Source of the DNA: Altererythrobacter sp. KTW20L
GTDB lineage: Bacteria; Pseudomonadota; Alphaproteobacteria; Sphingomonadales; Sphingomonadaceae
DNA: 64,000 nt
NCBI RefSeq assembly: GCF_023501975.1
Contig: NZ_JAMFLH010000005.1
Coordinates: forward strand, 1-64,000
Direction: 5' to 3'
The notes under the pieces are model-generated. The model had not been told where the DNA came from and did not search any database. It saw only the letters and a program-made list of their open reading frames with translations. The position numbers were made by a program, and so were the translations under genes. Positions 1 through 9,405 of the stretch are shown piece by piece; positions within the stretch are counted from its first letter, which is position 1, and every line of letters begins with the position of its first letter.

Positions 1-73
1 GTATCGCCACGTGGCGTGGCCCTCAAGGACTTTAATTCATACCAAGCACAATGGAGCGGAAGGGATTCCATTG

Positions 74-838
74 ATGTCATGTGCTGCCTGTCGAGATGGT
101 GCCGCTTTCGACCTGCCGATTACGATGGCGTTCCAGCCAATCGTCGACATCGAAACCGAGCGGGTGTTCGCTTATGAAGCACTGGTGCGGGGAATGGATG
201 GCCGTGGCGCGGGAGCAATTCTGGCCGAGGTTTCGAGCGATAATCGATACGCTTTCGACCAGCTCTGCCGGAAGACCGCGATTGAGCAAGCGGCGGCATG
301 CGGATTAGCTTCGGCTGGAGCAAACCTGTCTATCAATTTCCTTCCCAACGCGGTTTACGAGCCCAGAGCGTGCATAAGGGTTACGCTGGCCGCCGCGATG
401 CAGACCGGCTTCCCGTTGAACAACATCATCTTCGAATTTACCGAAAGCGAAGAGATCGACGTCAACCACACCCTACATATCCTCAGAACCTATCGCGCAA
501 TGGGGTTCAAAACCGCGATCGACGACTTCGGTGCGGGCTTTGCCGGGTTGGGATTGCTGAGCAAATTCCAGCCGGACATCGTCAAGCTGGATATGGAACT
601 CATCCGCGAGATCGACACAAGTCGAGTCAAGCGAACGATCGTCAGCAACACGATCAGGATGCTGCGCGAGCTCGACATAGAGCCTGTGTGCGAGGGAATC
701 GAGACCGCCGGCGAGCATGACGTGCTACGTGATCTCGGGGTGGTCCTGATGCAGGGTTATCTGTTTGCCGAACCAGCTGTATCGGCACTGCCTCCTGTAT
801 CATGGAGCCGTTCGATGATACTGGCCCAAAGCGCCTGA
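74..838 (+). CDS. EAL-domain cyclic-di-GMP phosphodiesterase (stand-alone)
   Basis: A 254-residue protein that is almost entirely one EAL domain. EAL enzymes hydrolyse c-di-GMP to pGpG in the cytoplasm. The residues expected of an active enzyme can be read: EALVR near residue 38, the Asn in INFLPN, EFTE, the DDFG pair, the Lys in IVKLD, the Glu in CEGIE and the Gln in MQGYLF. The ATG at 74 was chosen because a purine-rich AGCGGAAGGG lies upstream and the homologous part begins just after it; an in-frame ATG at 11 would add 21 unremarkable residues. There is no sensory domain, so activity is probably set by expression or by a partner. It is the first of four c-di-GMP genes in 8 kb. Catalysis is inferred from conservation. 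Confidence 0.9.
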   Translation: MSCAACRDGAAFDLPITMAFQPIVDIETERVFAYEALVRGMDGRGAGAILAEVSSDNRYAFDQLCRKTAIEQAAACGLASAGANLSINFLPNAVYEPRACIRVTLAAAMQTGFPLNNIIFEFTESEEIDVNHTLHILRTYRAMGFKTAIDDFGAGFAGLGLLSKFQPDIVKLDMELIREIDTSRVKRTIVSNTIRMLRELDIEPVCEGIETAGEHDVLRDLGVVLMQGYLFAEPAVSALPPVSWSRSMILAQSA

Positions 839-1085
839 TCGAGCCATGTCGATAGCCGTCCACCGTATCCAGGGGTCTGAACGTCGGCAATGGGGTCGCT
901 AGCCGAATGGCAAAAAATCGTCGCGATTGGGAAAATCTGCCTTTCAGGTGCCGACCCCGATTGCGAACATCCGGTGCCTTCATTTCTGCGGACGATAGTG
1001 GTTTCACCTGTTGAGGGATGGGCTGAATACTCGAGAGACAAGCTGATGCTTCGGCTGCTACTCACACCATTTCCCGGGGCGGCTG

Positions 1086-2384
1086 TCACTTAGCAAGCTG
1101 ATGGGCGCCCAGAAAAATCAACTCTCTCAATTGAGCTGCTTCTGGCAGGACCAGTCCAGACAGATCAGCCACACCTATGATCTTATCGTCGACCGAAGAA
1201 GACGCGAGATCGACCGTGTGCTCGATTACCCGCTGGTGATTGACGAGTGAGTAGAATACCCTGACCACTGGCGTTGTCATCTGGCTGCTTTTGTGGTCGA
1301 TCACCATTGCCAGCCGTTTGCTGCGCAGATGGACAAATGATCCGACCGGATAGATGCCGATACATTCGATGAAAGCCCGCAGGATGTCCGGGTCAAATGC
1401 GCCGTCCATGTCTTGCAGTCTGACGATTGCGGCCGCCGGATCGAGTCCCCTGCCTTCGTCACTGTCGGTCAACAGATAGTCGAACGTATCGCAAATAGCC
1501 GCCATCCGCGCGATCTGGGCAATCTCATGTCCGGGCAAGCCTTGCGGGAAGCCGGTTCCATCCACCCGCTCATGATGTTGTAGGCATGCATCGAGGACAG
1601 GTTGGGTGATTCCGCCTGCACGTTCCAGCGCAAAGTGGCCCAAGCCTACATGCCTTCGCCAGATCTGTGGATCGACATTGCGGAAGTCGCCATTGGGCGG
1701 CGTCAAATCTTGCGGCAGTTGCATTGTGCCGATATCCAGGAACATTCCGGCTAGGCCTGCATCGCGGATCTGGTTGGGCGTCAGTTTCATCCGCATGGCC
1801 AACGATACCATTAGCGCGCTGACAGCCATGGAATGGCGATAAACGAACGCATTGTTCAGTTTGCAGCGCATAAGCCCGCTGAAGGCCTGCCCGTTGCGTT
1901 GCACGGAGGCGAAGATATCCTTCACCACCGGTTCTATCGTATGCATGTTAATCGCCTTGCCCAGACGTGCGTCGAGGAAGACTTTGCCAACCTCCATTTG
2001 CGCCTTGTCAGCGATGACCTGGGAATTTCCGATCTCGTTTTGCAGGCTGACCGGATCGGTTGATTGCAGATCAATCGGAGTTCGGTTCTTGAGAGACGCA
2101 GCACGCGAGGCGCTCTGCTTCACTTCAGGCTCCCTATACCTGGAGATCAAGCTGCCGCGGTCACCAGCCTGCAATTCGCCGGTGGAGGCCGTAGGTTTGA
2201 AGTCTTTCCCTTTCGCCGTATTGATAATAACGCTTTCGAGCTCACTCGATTTGAGGTCTTGCAGGACTTGCGGATCGTCCAGCATGAAGCGGAATTTCCA
2301 AAATGGATGCTTGAGCCAGCTGCCCTCCATTTTGTGCACGAACATACCCAGTTCTACATCCGAAATCGGGATACGTTTCAACAT
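1086..2384 (-). CDS. DUF3391 / HD-GYP domain protein with a degenerate HD motif
   Basis: A 432-residue protein. The N-terminal part (about 1-130, MLKRIPISDVELGMFVHK) matches the DUF3391 domain that precedes many HD-GYP c-di-GMP phosphodiesterases. The C-terminal part is an HD-GYP domain (about 190-370) with HHERVDGTGFP as its GYP motif (GFP variant) and a conserved ICDTFDYLLTD helix. The metal-binding HD pair reads FLDIG: Leu216 (codon CTG, 1737-1739) stands where the histidine should be. The protein may therefore be inactive or act as a c-di-GMP receptor. The start at 2384 gives the canonical DUF3391 beginning; in-frame ATGs at 2414 and 2498 are possible but add unrelated residues. It is convergent with the EAL gene. 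Confidence 0.88.
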   Translation of the reverse strand: MLKRIPISDVELGMFVHKMEGSWLKHPFWKFRFMLDDPQVLQDLKSSELESVIINTAKGKDFKPTASTGELQAGDRGSLISRYREPEVKQSASRAASLKNRTPIDLQSTDPVSLQNEIGNSQVIADKAQMEVGKVFLDARLGKAINMHTIEPVVKDIFASVQRNGQAFSGLMRCKLNNAFVYRHSMAVSALMVSLAMRMKLTPNQIRDAGLAGMFLDIGTMQLPQDLTPPNGDFRNVDPQIWRRHVGLGHFALERAGGITQPVLDACLQHHERVDGTGFPQGLPGHEIAQIARMAAICDTFDYLLTDSDEGRGLDPAAAIVRLQDMDGAFDPDILRAFIECIGIYPVGSFVHLRSKRLAMVIDHKSSQMTTPVVRVFYSLVNHQRVIEHTVDLASSSVDDKIIGVADLSGLVLPEAAQLRELIFLGAHQLAK

Positions 2385-2876
2385 AGCTTGGTCTCTCGTC
2401 GTTGCTTTGAGCATACCCCGGTGAAATATATATCTTAGGATCTGCATTTTCCCGATATACGTGTCACCTCGGGGGAGGTCGCCAGCGCACCTCCTCAAAC
2501 GGTGCCGTCAGTCGAACCGCAACTTGTCTCCAAATGCCAGATCTCTGCGGTCAGTCGGCCAATCCGGACATCGCGCTGATCGCAGCCTTGCGCAAATCCA
2601 ACACTCTGATTGATAGGCAGCGTGGATTGCCGATGGTGACCACCACGGCGTTATCACCCTACGAACGCAAGATCCTGCCTCTCGTCTTCCTCGGATTCGA
2701 TCTCCGGCGTGACAGCCTCAACGGACATTAGCCTCCTTTCTTCAATCTTGAACGGCTGCGCCAGATCGAGATCCGGCTGTGCTAGAAGCAGCAGCGCGAG
2801 CTTTTCGGATGGACTTCTCCACCAATAGGCTGATGTGGCGGGGGTGAAATCACCATCAGCTTTCCAACAGCTGGAC
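2385..2876. other. Intergenic stretch without a supported gene
   Basis: About 490 bases upstream of the HD-GYP gene. It must contain that gene's promoter, but I see no convincing boxes. A 65-codon plus-strand frame (2534-2731) and a longer minus-strand frame run through it. Neither has a ribosome binding site or a recognisable motif, so neither is called. The part next to 2877 probably belongs to the decayed insertion element described below. Confidence 0.5.
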
Positions 2877-3071
2877 TTAGTGGCGAGCAGCCTTGTTGCG
2901 CATGAGCGCGGATGAAACATTGGGCTGCGCAGCGGAGCTAGTAGGGCGTGGCGAAGCAGGCCCTTGCTGATCCAGTTCGACGGCGAACCCCGCCGAGGTT
3001 GCGTAGCCATGGGAGGTGTGCGGACTCGCCCGGTTGAACTCATCCACCCAGCCTTCGTGCGATGCACCGCA
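2877..3071 (-). pseudogene. 3' remnant of an IS3-family transposase (OrfB)
   Basis: Read on the minus strand, this segment encodes about 64 residues containing WVDEFNRASPHTSHGYAT followed by SAGFAVELDQQGPASPRP and ending LMRNKAARH then TAA. This is the typical C-terminus of IS3-family integrase-type transposases (consensus YN..RPHS.LGY.TP..FA). An in-frame stop lies directly upstream at 3072-3074, and the catalytic DDE core is absent. Only a 3' scar is left. It sits between two c-di-GMP genes and indicates past insertion or rearrangement. Family assignment is from the C-terminal signature alone. Confidence 0.75.
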
Positions 3072-3125
3072 TTAATACGGGTGGCAAGATGATACTCAAT
3101 TAACCTGCGCGGGTTATCAAAACTG

Positions 3126-4730
3126 ATGACCATCATTGCCCCTGAAACGGATGAACTGCTCGCCAATCTCGAACATGCGCGGCTTGCGACCTTGGATAGC
3201 TTGGGACTGCTGGATACGCCACCTGAACGCGAGTTCGATGCAATCGTCCAACTCGCACAGTCCCTTGTGGGCTGCAAAATCGCTCTAGTCTCTCTCGTCG
3301 ACAAGCATCGGCAATGGTTCAAGGCCAAGGTCGGTCTCGATGTGGATCAGACCCCGCGCGAACTGGCGTTTTGTGCCCACACGATCGCTTCCGATAGTGT
3401 CATGATCATCCCGGATGCCAGCAAAGACAGCCGATTTTCCAGCAATCCCCTGGTTACCGGTGCACCCGACATCCGCTTCTATGCAGGCGTTCCGATACGT
3501 GCAGACATGCTTGGCTCTGAGTCATCGCGCGCAGTATTGGGAACTCTATGCGTGATTGATGACGAGCCCCGCGAAATCGATCCCGCTGACTTAAAGCAGC
3601 TGGTTCAACTCGCGCAATTGGTCGAAGCACTAATCGCCGCAAGATCGTCTTCCACAGCAGCAGTCCGCTTGGCTGAGGAACGGGGTCGCAACCTTCAGAT
3701 GTTGAATCGAAAGCACCGTCAGCTTCGGCAAGCAGAGCGCATGGCGAACATGGGATCTTGGCGCCTGACCCTGGCGGATAATCAAACTGAATGGTCCGAG
3801 CAGACCTATGCGATTCACGGTCTGCCAGTAGGCAACGGCCAGCCGCTCGTTGCAGCGCTTGACTTCTTCCCCCCCAAAGCACGCATGATAATCACCAATG
3901 CACTTGAGCAAACCATACGGAGCGGCGAGCCGTTCGATGTGGAGACAGATTTCAACACTGCCCAGGGACACTATCGACGGGTCAGAAGCATGGGCGAAAT
4001 TGAGATGGAGAACGGGCAGCCGGTTGCTCTAATCGGTGTATTTCAGGATGTCACCGCTCGTTTCACAATGGAGGAGGCGCTCCGAACCTCCGCGCAAACC
4101 GACGATTTGACGCAAATAGCGAATCGCGGGAGATTTAGCGAATTTGCTGACGAACGAATCCGGGACGCCGGATCCTCTAGAGAGCGCTGCGCGATATTAC
4201 TGCTTGACCTGGACCATTTCAAATCGGTCAATGACAAATTTGGTCACCATGCAGGTGACGACGTTCTTCGAGTGATGGCGTCACGTCTGAAGGCCGAATA
4301 TCTTAAGGACTGCTTCGCAGCACGGCTTGGAGGGGACGAGTTTGTATTGCTAGTCTCAAACCAACATATCTTAAAAGATATAACAAGCTTCCTTCGTCGG
4401 CTTCTATTTGAATTGCAATACTCTGTTTGTTCAAATGGGCTCACAATCAATGTGTCGGCAACGATCGGGGCATGCTGGCTTGGGGGAGAGGCTTCCAATC
4501 GCAGCGAGATCCTGCGCCAAGCTGATGCGGCTTTGTATGAGGCCAAATCAAGGCAGCGCGGTTCGGCCATGATCGCCGGCCAAGACGAACTGATCCTTCC
4601 GTTTGACGATCGGCTTGGCCGACCGAACTCCGGACCCGCGATTATCCCTTCCCTAGCCCTGCGATCACCCACCCCAACACCTTACATTAAGGCTGTGCCG
4701 AAGTTGGTTGGACGTTCCTCCCGCGCCTAG
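3126..4730 (+). CDS. GAF-PAS-GGDEF diguanylate cyclase
   Basis: A 534-residue soluble protein. An N-terminal GAF domain (about 20-175; begins LDSLGLLDTPPEREFDAIV) is followed by a PAS-like segment (about 205-315; MANMGSWRLTLADNQTEWSE) and a GGDEF domain (about 325-485) with the intact signature RLGGDEF near residue 400. The enzyme would make c-di-GMP from two GTP. The inhibitory I-site (RxxD) is not present: the corresponding residues are LKDC, so product feedback is probably absent. No membrane segments are seen. The start codon lacks a strong Shine-Dalgarno sequence, but the GAF domain begins shortly after it. Base composition is lower in GC than the second half of the window. Confidence 0.9.
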   Translation: MTIIAPETDELLANLEHARLATLDSLGLLDTPPEREFDAIVQLAQSLVGCKIALVSLVDKHRQWFKAKVGLDVDQTPRELAFCAHTIASDSVMIIPDASKDSRFSSNPLVTGAPDIRFYAGVPIRADMLGSESSRAVLGTLCVIDDEPREIDPADLKQLVQLAQLVEALIAARSSSTAAVRLAEERGRNLQMLNRKHRQLRQAERMANMGSWRLTLADNQTEWSEQTYAIHGLPVGNGQPLVAALDFFPPKARMIITNALEQTIRSGEPFDVETDFNTAQGHYRRVRSMGEIEMENGQPVALIGVFQDVTARFTMEEALRTSAQTDDLTQIANRGRFSEFADERIRDAGSSRERCAILLLDLDHFKSVNDKFGHHAGDDVLRVMASRLKAEYLKDCFAARLGGDEFVLLVSNQHILKDITSFLRRLLFELQYSVCSNGLTINVSATIGACWLGGEASNRSEILRQADAALYEAKSRQRGSAMIAGQDELILPFDDRLGRPNSGPAIIPSLALRSPTPTPYIKAVPKLVGRSSRA

Positions 4731-4992
4731 TTGCGCATAAGGTGCGGGCAAATTTTACGCAGCAAAATGTTGGGGTTCGCATGCCTGGCCACCCAATCTA
4801 GCTACTAACTGCTCGGAGCTGCGAAACATCAAACGGGCAGCTGCAGAAATGCATGCGCTAAACACAAGGTGTCTAAAATTTGCAATCATTTATTATAAGT
4901 AATTTACACAGTCTTGGGTCATTACCCATAGGCAGCGTTTAATTTCTCTTAAGTATGATTTTGGCACAATAGAGCTCAATAGGAGCCGCCCA

Positions 4993-7776
4993 TTGTTCGA
5001 TATCTTTGCTTGCCTACGAGATGACCACGATCTCCGCCTCGTCGTGCTGGCAGCGATCATTTGTCTACTGTCAACGTCGACTGCGGTGCTGATGGTGCGC
5101 CAGACTCCTCGACACGGAATAGCACCACTCCACAAGTGGGCAGCGCTGGGAGGGATCGCAACCGGTTTCGGGATATGGTCGACGCATTTTATTGCCATGC
5201 TGGGATACGATCCAGGTGTGGTGATCGGCTACCGGCCCGTTCTGACCTTAGGTTCCCTTGCCATTGTCTTGGCGACGACAACCGGCGCTTTTACATTTCT
5301 TGTAAGGAGGCAATCGGTTGCGGCTACGACTGTGGCTGCCGTAGTCACGGGCAGCGGATTTGCGGTCATGCACTATGCGGGGATGGCTGCGCTCGAAATG
5401 CCGGCTAGGATAATTTGGGACTGGCGTTATGTCGCGGCTTCAGTGGCCTTGGCGATTGCGCCGCTGATCCCTGCACTACATCTTGCAGCGGGCCGCCGAG
5501 ATAGGTTGAGCGGGGTTACCAGTGCCATTCTGTTGGCTGGCTCTGTGATCGGCCTGCACTTCACCGGTGTTGCTGCAATCAGTCTCGTCCCCGAACGCAT
5601 GCCGGAAGGCCTCCTGTTGCTTTCCCCACAAACGATGGCTGGCGTCGTCACCGCGGTTTCTCTGGCGTTGCTTGCTTTATGCATCGCGAGTTGGTGGTTA
5701 TACCGCCAAACGGCGGCGGTGATCATAGTCAGCGAGCGCCAGTTCTCCGCATTGGTGATGGGCATAACCGACTGTGCCATTTATATGCTGGACAGCAACG
5801 GTCGCGTCGCCAACTGGAACATGGGCGCGCAACGCCTCACAGGTTTTGGTGCCGACGAAGTCGTTGGCCGACTAGACCTCTCCCGCTTCTATACCGACGA
5901 AGAGCGCGCTGGTGACGGGCCCAAGCGCGCGCTGGCTCATGCAAAAGCTTCGGGCAAATATACGGGGGAAGGCTGGCGATTACGCAAGGATGGATCTCGC
6001 TTTTGGGCCCATGTTACGATCGAGCGTGTAGCGGACGAGGAAGGACGCCTGATCGGCTATGCCAAGATCACTCGCGATATGACTCAGTTCAAGGATAATC
6101 AGGATCAGATGAACGAAGCGCGCCGTCATTTGGATGCCGCGCTCGAGCATATGCATCAGGGGCTTTGCCTTTTCGACGCCGACGAAAGGTTGATACTTCA
6201 TAACAGTCGCTTTGCGCAGATATGGAAACTGCCGCCGGACAGTTTTTTACCAGGCATGAGCATGACAGAACTTGCGCGAATATCGCTCGAAGCGCGAACA
6301 GGAACTGAAGTGTCCGAGGAACGTCTGGCAGCAGCCTGCGACATGCTTCGCCAAACTCTTGTTGGCGATAATCCTTCCCCGCTAATCCATGAATTCAATG
6401 AAAATTTCGCGATTTCGATTTCAAGCAGGTCACTGCCTGACGGCGGCTTGGTGTGCACGCACGAAGACATTACCGAACGCTGTCGATCGGAGGCGCAGAT
6501 TGCATACTTGGCCCATCATGATGGACTGACTGGCCTCCCCAATCGCAGCAAATTCACCCGCTGGTTGGATCGGGAGATCGAAAATGCCGGCCTCCGCAAT
6601 CGCCGCGTCGCTTTGGTAGCAATTGATATCGACCGGTTTAAGGAAATCAATGACATCCATGGCCACGGGGCTGGTGACGACGTGCTACGCTCGTTTGCTC
6701 TATCTTTAACCGATGCACTGGAGGACGAAGAATGCGCAGCGCGAATTGGCGGCGATGAGTTTGTAGTAGCGAAAATTTTTGACAGCCAGGCGCAGTTGGA
6801 TGATTTTGTCGCCCGAATTGAAGGATGCTCATCACCCCGACATGGGCATATGCCACTCTTCCAGGTTGCGGCTAGCCTTGGCATTGCAGTTTATCCTGCC
6901 GATGCCCAATCGCGCGATGCGTTGCTCAATAACGCCGACCTTGCAATGTATCGTGCCAAAGCAAGTCCAACCGAACAAATATGTTTTTACCAATCGGGGA
7001 TGGATGAGCACGCAAGATACCGGCGTCAGCTCGCCAACGACCTTCGTCAGGCGATCGACCGATCCGAATTTCATGTTGCCTACCAACCGCAAAAACTGCT
7101 GCAATCCGACAAGATTGTCAGTTATGAAGCGCTTCTCCGCTGGACCCATCCTCGACTAGGGTCAATTTCTCCCGATGAATTCATTCCTTTGGCTGAAGAA
7201 ACCGGCGAGATATTTAGGATCGGCGAATGGGTTTTACGCCAGGCTTGTGCAGAGGCTGCGCAATGGGATGAAGAAATCGGAATCGCCGTCAACCTTTCTT
7301 CAGTTCAACTTATGCAGCCAGACCTTCCCGAGACGATTGCGTCGATCCTACTGGAAATGCGGCTGCCGCCGCGCCGTCTGGAGCTTGAAATCACCGAGAC
7401 AGCCTTCATTACTGACAAAGTGCGTGCGCTCCACATCCTCCGTCGCATCAAGAACCTCGGCATCCGCATCGCTATGGACGATTTCGGAACTGGCTATTCC
7501 TCGCTCGACACGCTCCACTCTTTTCCATTCGATAAGATAAAGATCGATAAGTCTTTTCTTTTGGGGGCTGAACAAAGCGGCCAGGCTCGCGCTATCATCC
7601 GTGCCATATTGGGGCTGGGTCGCAGTCTTGACATTCCTGTGCTGGCAGAAGGTGTGGAGACAGAGGGCCAGTTGCAGCTCCTTCGCGATGAGGGGTGCGA
7701 GGAAGCGCAGGGATACCTGCTTGGAATGCCGTTGATAGCGCCACGCGGACAAGCATGTGCTGCAATTCTTGGGTAA
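4993..7776 (+). CDS. Membrane MHYT-PAS-GGDEF-EAL bifunctional c-di-GMP protein
   Basis: A 927-residue protein. The first 250 residues form a seven-helix MHYT sensor with the three repeated motifs (WSTHFIAM, VMHYAGMAA, GLHFTGVAA). This domain is proposed in the literature to bind copper and sense diatomic gases. Two PAS domains (about 255-370 and 385-500), a GGDEF domain (RIGGDEF) and an EAL domain (about 690-920) follow. The EAL residues EALLRW, VNLSS, EITE, DDFGTGY, KIDKSF and AEGVET are intact, so both cyclase and phosphodiesterase look competent. The I-site is missing. The TTG start at 4993 is chosen because AGGAG (4981-4985) stands seven bases upstream. It is the only clearly membrane-bound member of the cluster. 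Confidence 0.93.
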   Translation: MFDIFACLRDDHDLRLVVLAAIICLLSTSTAVLMVRQTPRHGIAPLHKWAALGGIATGFGIWSTHFIAMLGYDPGVVIGYRPVLTLGSLAIVLATTTGAFTFLVRRQSVAATTVAAVVTGSGFAVMHYAGMAALEMPARIIWDWRYVAASVALAIAPLIPALHLAAGRRDRLSGVTSAILLAGSVIGLHFTGVAAISLVPERMPEGLLLLSPQTMAGVVTAVSLALLALCIASWWLYRQTAAVIIVSERQFSALVMGITDCAIYMLDSNGRVANWNMGAQRLTGFGADEVVGRLDLSRFYTDEERAGDGPKRALAHAKASGKYTGEGWRLRKDGSRFWAHVTIERVADEEGRLIGYAKITRDMTQFKDNQDQMNEARRHLDAALEHMHQGLCLFDADERLILHNSRFAQIWKLPPDSFLPGMSMTELARISLEARTGTEVSEERLAAACDMLRQTLVGDNPSPLIHEFNENFAISISSRSLPDGGLVCTHEDITERCRSEAQIAYLAHHDGLTGLPNRSKFTRWLDREIENAGLRNRRVALVAIDIDRFKEINDIHGHGAGDDVLRSFALSLTDALEDEECAARIGGDEFVVAKIFDSQAQLDDFVARIEGCSSPRHGHMPLFQVAASLGIAVYPADAQSRDALLNNADLAMYRAKASPTEQICFYQSGMDEHARYRRQLANDLRQAIDRSEFHVAYQPQKLLQSDKIVSYEALLRWTHPRLGSISPDEFIPLAEETGEIFRIGEWVLRQACAEAAQWDEEIGIAVNLSSVQLMQPDLPETIASILLEMRLPPRRLELEITETAFITDKVRALHILRRIKNLGIRIAMDDFGTGYSSLDTLHSFPFDKIKIDKSFLLGAEQSGQARAIIRAILGLGRSLDIPVLAEGVETEGQLQLLRDEGCEEAQGYLLGMPLIAPRGQACAAILG

Positions 7777-7812
7777 GCATATACGAAAACGACGAGGGGA
7801 TGAGCATGCGAT

Positions 7813-8460
7813 TTGGTCGGGCGTCCGCGTTCGGCTACGGTGCCCGCAGTGCCGGATAGCCCCATCCTCTACAGCTTTCGTCGCTGTCCCTATGCAATGC
7901 GGGCCCGGATGGCGATGCTGGCAAGCGGGATAGCCTATACCCATCGCGAGGTGCTGTTGCGCGATAAGCCGCCCGCCATGCTCGCTGCGTCACCCAAGGG
8001 AACAGTTCCGGTGCTCGTGCTGCCGGACGGGACGGTGATTGACGAAAGTATCGACATCATGCGCTGGGCATTGGCGCAGCACGACCCCGAGCTTTGGCTG
8101 CCGCACATTGACGCGGGTTTGATCGAGATTTTTGACAGCGCATTCAAACATCATCTCGACCGCTACAAATATGCCAACCGATACGGTGCCGATCCGCTGG
8201 TGCATCGCGCAGCGGGACTAGTATTGCTGGCGGACCTGGATGAGCGGCTGGCGGGACAGAACTATCTTGGCGGCGCAACGCGTGGGTTTAGCGATATCGC
8301 GCTGTTTCCGTTTGTTAGGCAGTTCGCTGCAGTAGATGCAGACTGGTTCGCAACCCGCGCACCAGTCGCAGTGCGCAAATGGCTGGAGCTTCTGACGGCG
8401 TCCGAACTGTTCCAGCGTGCAATGGTCCCTACCGCTCCATGGGCAGAAAAGCTGAACTAA
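7813..8460 (+). CDS. Glutathione S-transferase family protein
   Basis: About 215 residues. The N-terminal thioredoxin-fold half carries SFRRCPYAMRARMA and the cis-proline region GTVPVL followed by DESIDIMRW, the glutathione-binding E/S pattern. The C-terminal half is helical. The Cys-Pro-Tyr pattern resembles Cys-type or glutaredoxin-like GSTs. The substrate is unknown. The start is uncertain: TTG at 7813, GTG at 7840 and GTG at 7849 are all in frame, and the GAGGGG at 7794-7799 would suit the first. An overlapping ATG at 7800 is in another frame and stops soon. It lies about 35 bases after the MHYT gene on the same strand and may be co-transcribed. Confidence 0.82.
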   Translation: MVGRPRSATVPAVPDSPILYSFRRCPYAMRARMAMLASGIAYTHREVLLRDKPPAMLAASPKGTVPVLVLPDGTVIDESIDIMRWALAQHDPELWLPHIDAGLIEIFDSAFKHHLDRYKYANRYGADPLVHRAAGLVLLADLDERLAGQNYLGGATRGFSDIALFPFVRQFAAVDADWFATRAPVAVRKWLELLTASELFQRAMVPTAPWAEKLN

Positions 8461-8897
8461 CATGCAAAGCGGTAGATGACCGATGAAGTCCCTTGAACGT
8501 CAGGCAACCCAGCATCGCTCCCGGAACCTGCCGGTCAGCTACCGACCCAATGGCTGCACTTCCTAAATGCGCCTTCTTTGCCGTCATGACTTGATGACAT
8601 CTTCGCGCCTCAAAACACTCCCACTTCTCCCGGGCATTTGTAATAGAATTGTTACTCAAACCATGCGTCAGGAGACTGGATATGAAATAAACGGAATGCC
8701 CTTGAACGCGACATCGTCGAAAAGGCCATTCCTCACCGCTTCAGCCTGAGTATTTCCTTACTCATGCCCAGAACCAAGATGTCCGGGTTGGCACTGCCTC
8801 AGAGGCCAGGATCCCGGATCAGTCTTGCGCTGCCAGTTCCTGCAAATCATCGCTCATGCCCTGCCAGCAGCGACGGCATGCAAGGGGCCGTGGCGGG
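8461..8897. other. Intergenic stretch, no gene seen
   Basis: About 435 bases between the GST gene and the small minus-strand hypothetical gene. Short frames on both strands have no ribosome binding site and no family resemblance. No tRNA-like or strong hairpin structure was noticed. Confidence 0.5.
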
Positions 8898-9149
8898 TCA
8901 CAGCTGCTCTCCGGATGGATCACACTTTTCCGGTCGAATCAGGCTGGCTGGCGCTTTGCCGGCAGCCGACATGCGAATGCCCCAACCATTCGCATGAGCC
9001 GCATCGCAGGCCTCTTTAGCTGTCGCGTAACGCCGCTGCGATTCCTTGAACCGGTCCGGGCTGGCCACGAACGTTCCATCCTTGTGTCGGTGGGGCGTCA
9101 GAACCGCACCTCTGTTGGCGCCACGCTTAACTACATACTTCAAGGACAT
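8898..9149 (-). CDS. Small basic hypothetical protein (83 aa)
   Basis: Not recognised with certainty. The 83-residue product is basic at its N-terminus (MSLKYVVKRGANRGAV) and has a segment YATAKEACDAAHANGWGIRM that recalls small DUF2188-like proteins with an alpha/beta repeat. A good ribosome binding site (GGAG, with a spacer of eight bases, just before the ATG at 9149) supports translation. It has no signal peptide, membrane helix or cysteine cluster except one Cys near the end. The function is unknown. It sits alone between the GST and rnk-like genes. Confidence 0.55.
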   Translation of the reverse strand: MSLKYVVKRGANRGAVLTPHRHKDGTFVASPDRFKESQRRYATAKEACDAAHANGWGIRMSAAGKAPASLIRPEKCDPSGEQL

Positions 9150-9405
9150 CGCCTTACTCCATCAATAGAAATTGGTGCCGTCTCTCCGAGCTGTCACGCT
9201 GGTTCCCACGTTTGGAGGCTTACCCGGTCGGAGAAAGGTGAAAAACGACCACGGTGCCAGCCGGTGCAATCGACCACCCGGCAGGCCGGAACGACTTGCT
9301 CCGGCCTGCTGGACAGACCGCCAATCCCACCCGTGCTTGCCTAAACGGCGGTTCACGCATCTGCGCCGAAGGGAAGATCGGGTGCAGCGGAAAAACCGTA
9401 GGCTT

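Noticed and set aside
2534-2731. 65-codon plus-strand frame between HD-GYP and the IS3 remnant
   Set aside because: No ribosome site, no family match and no helix or signal features.
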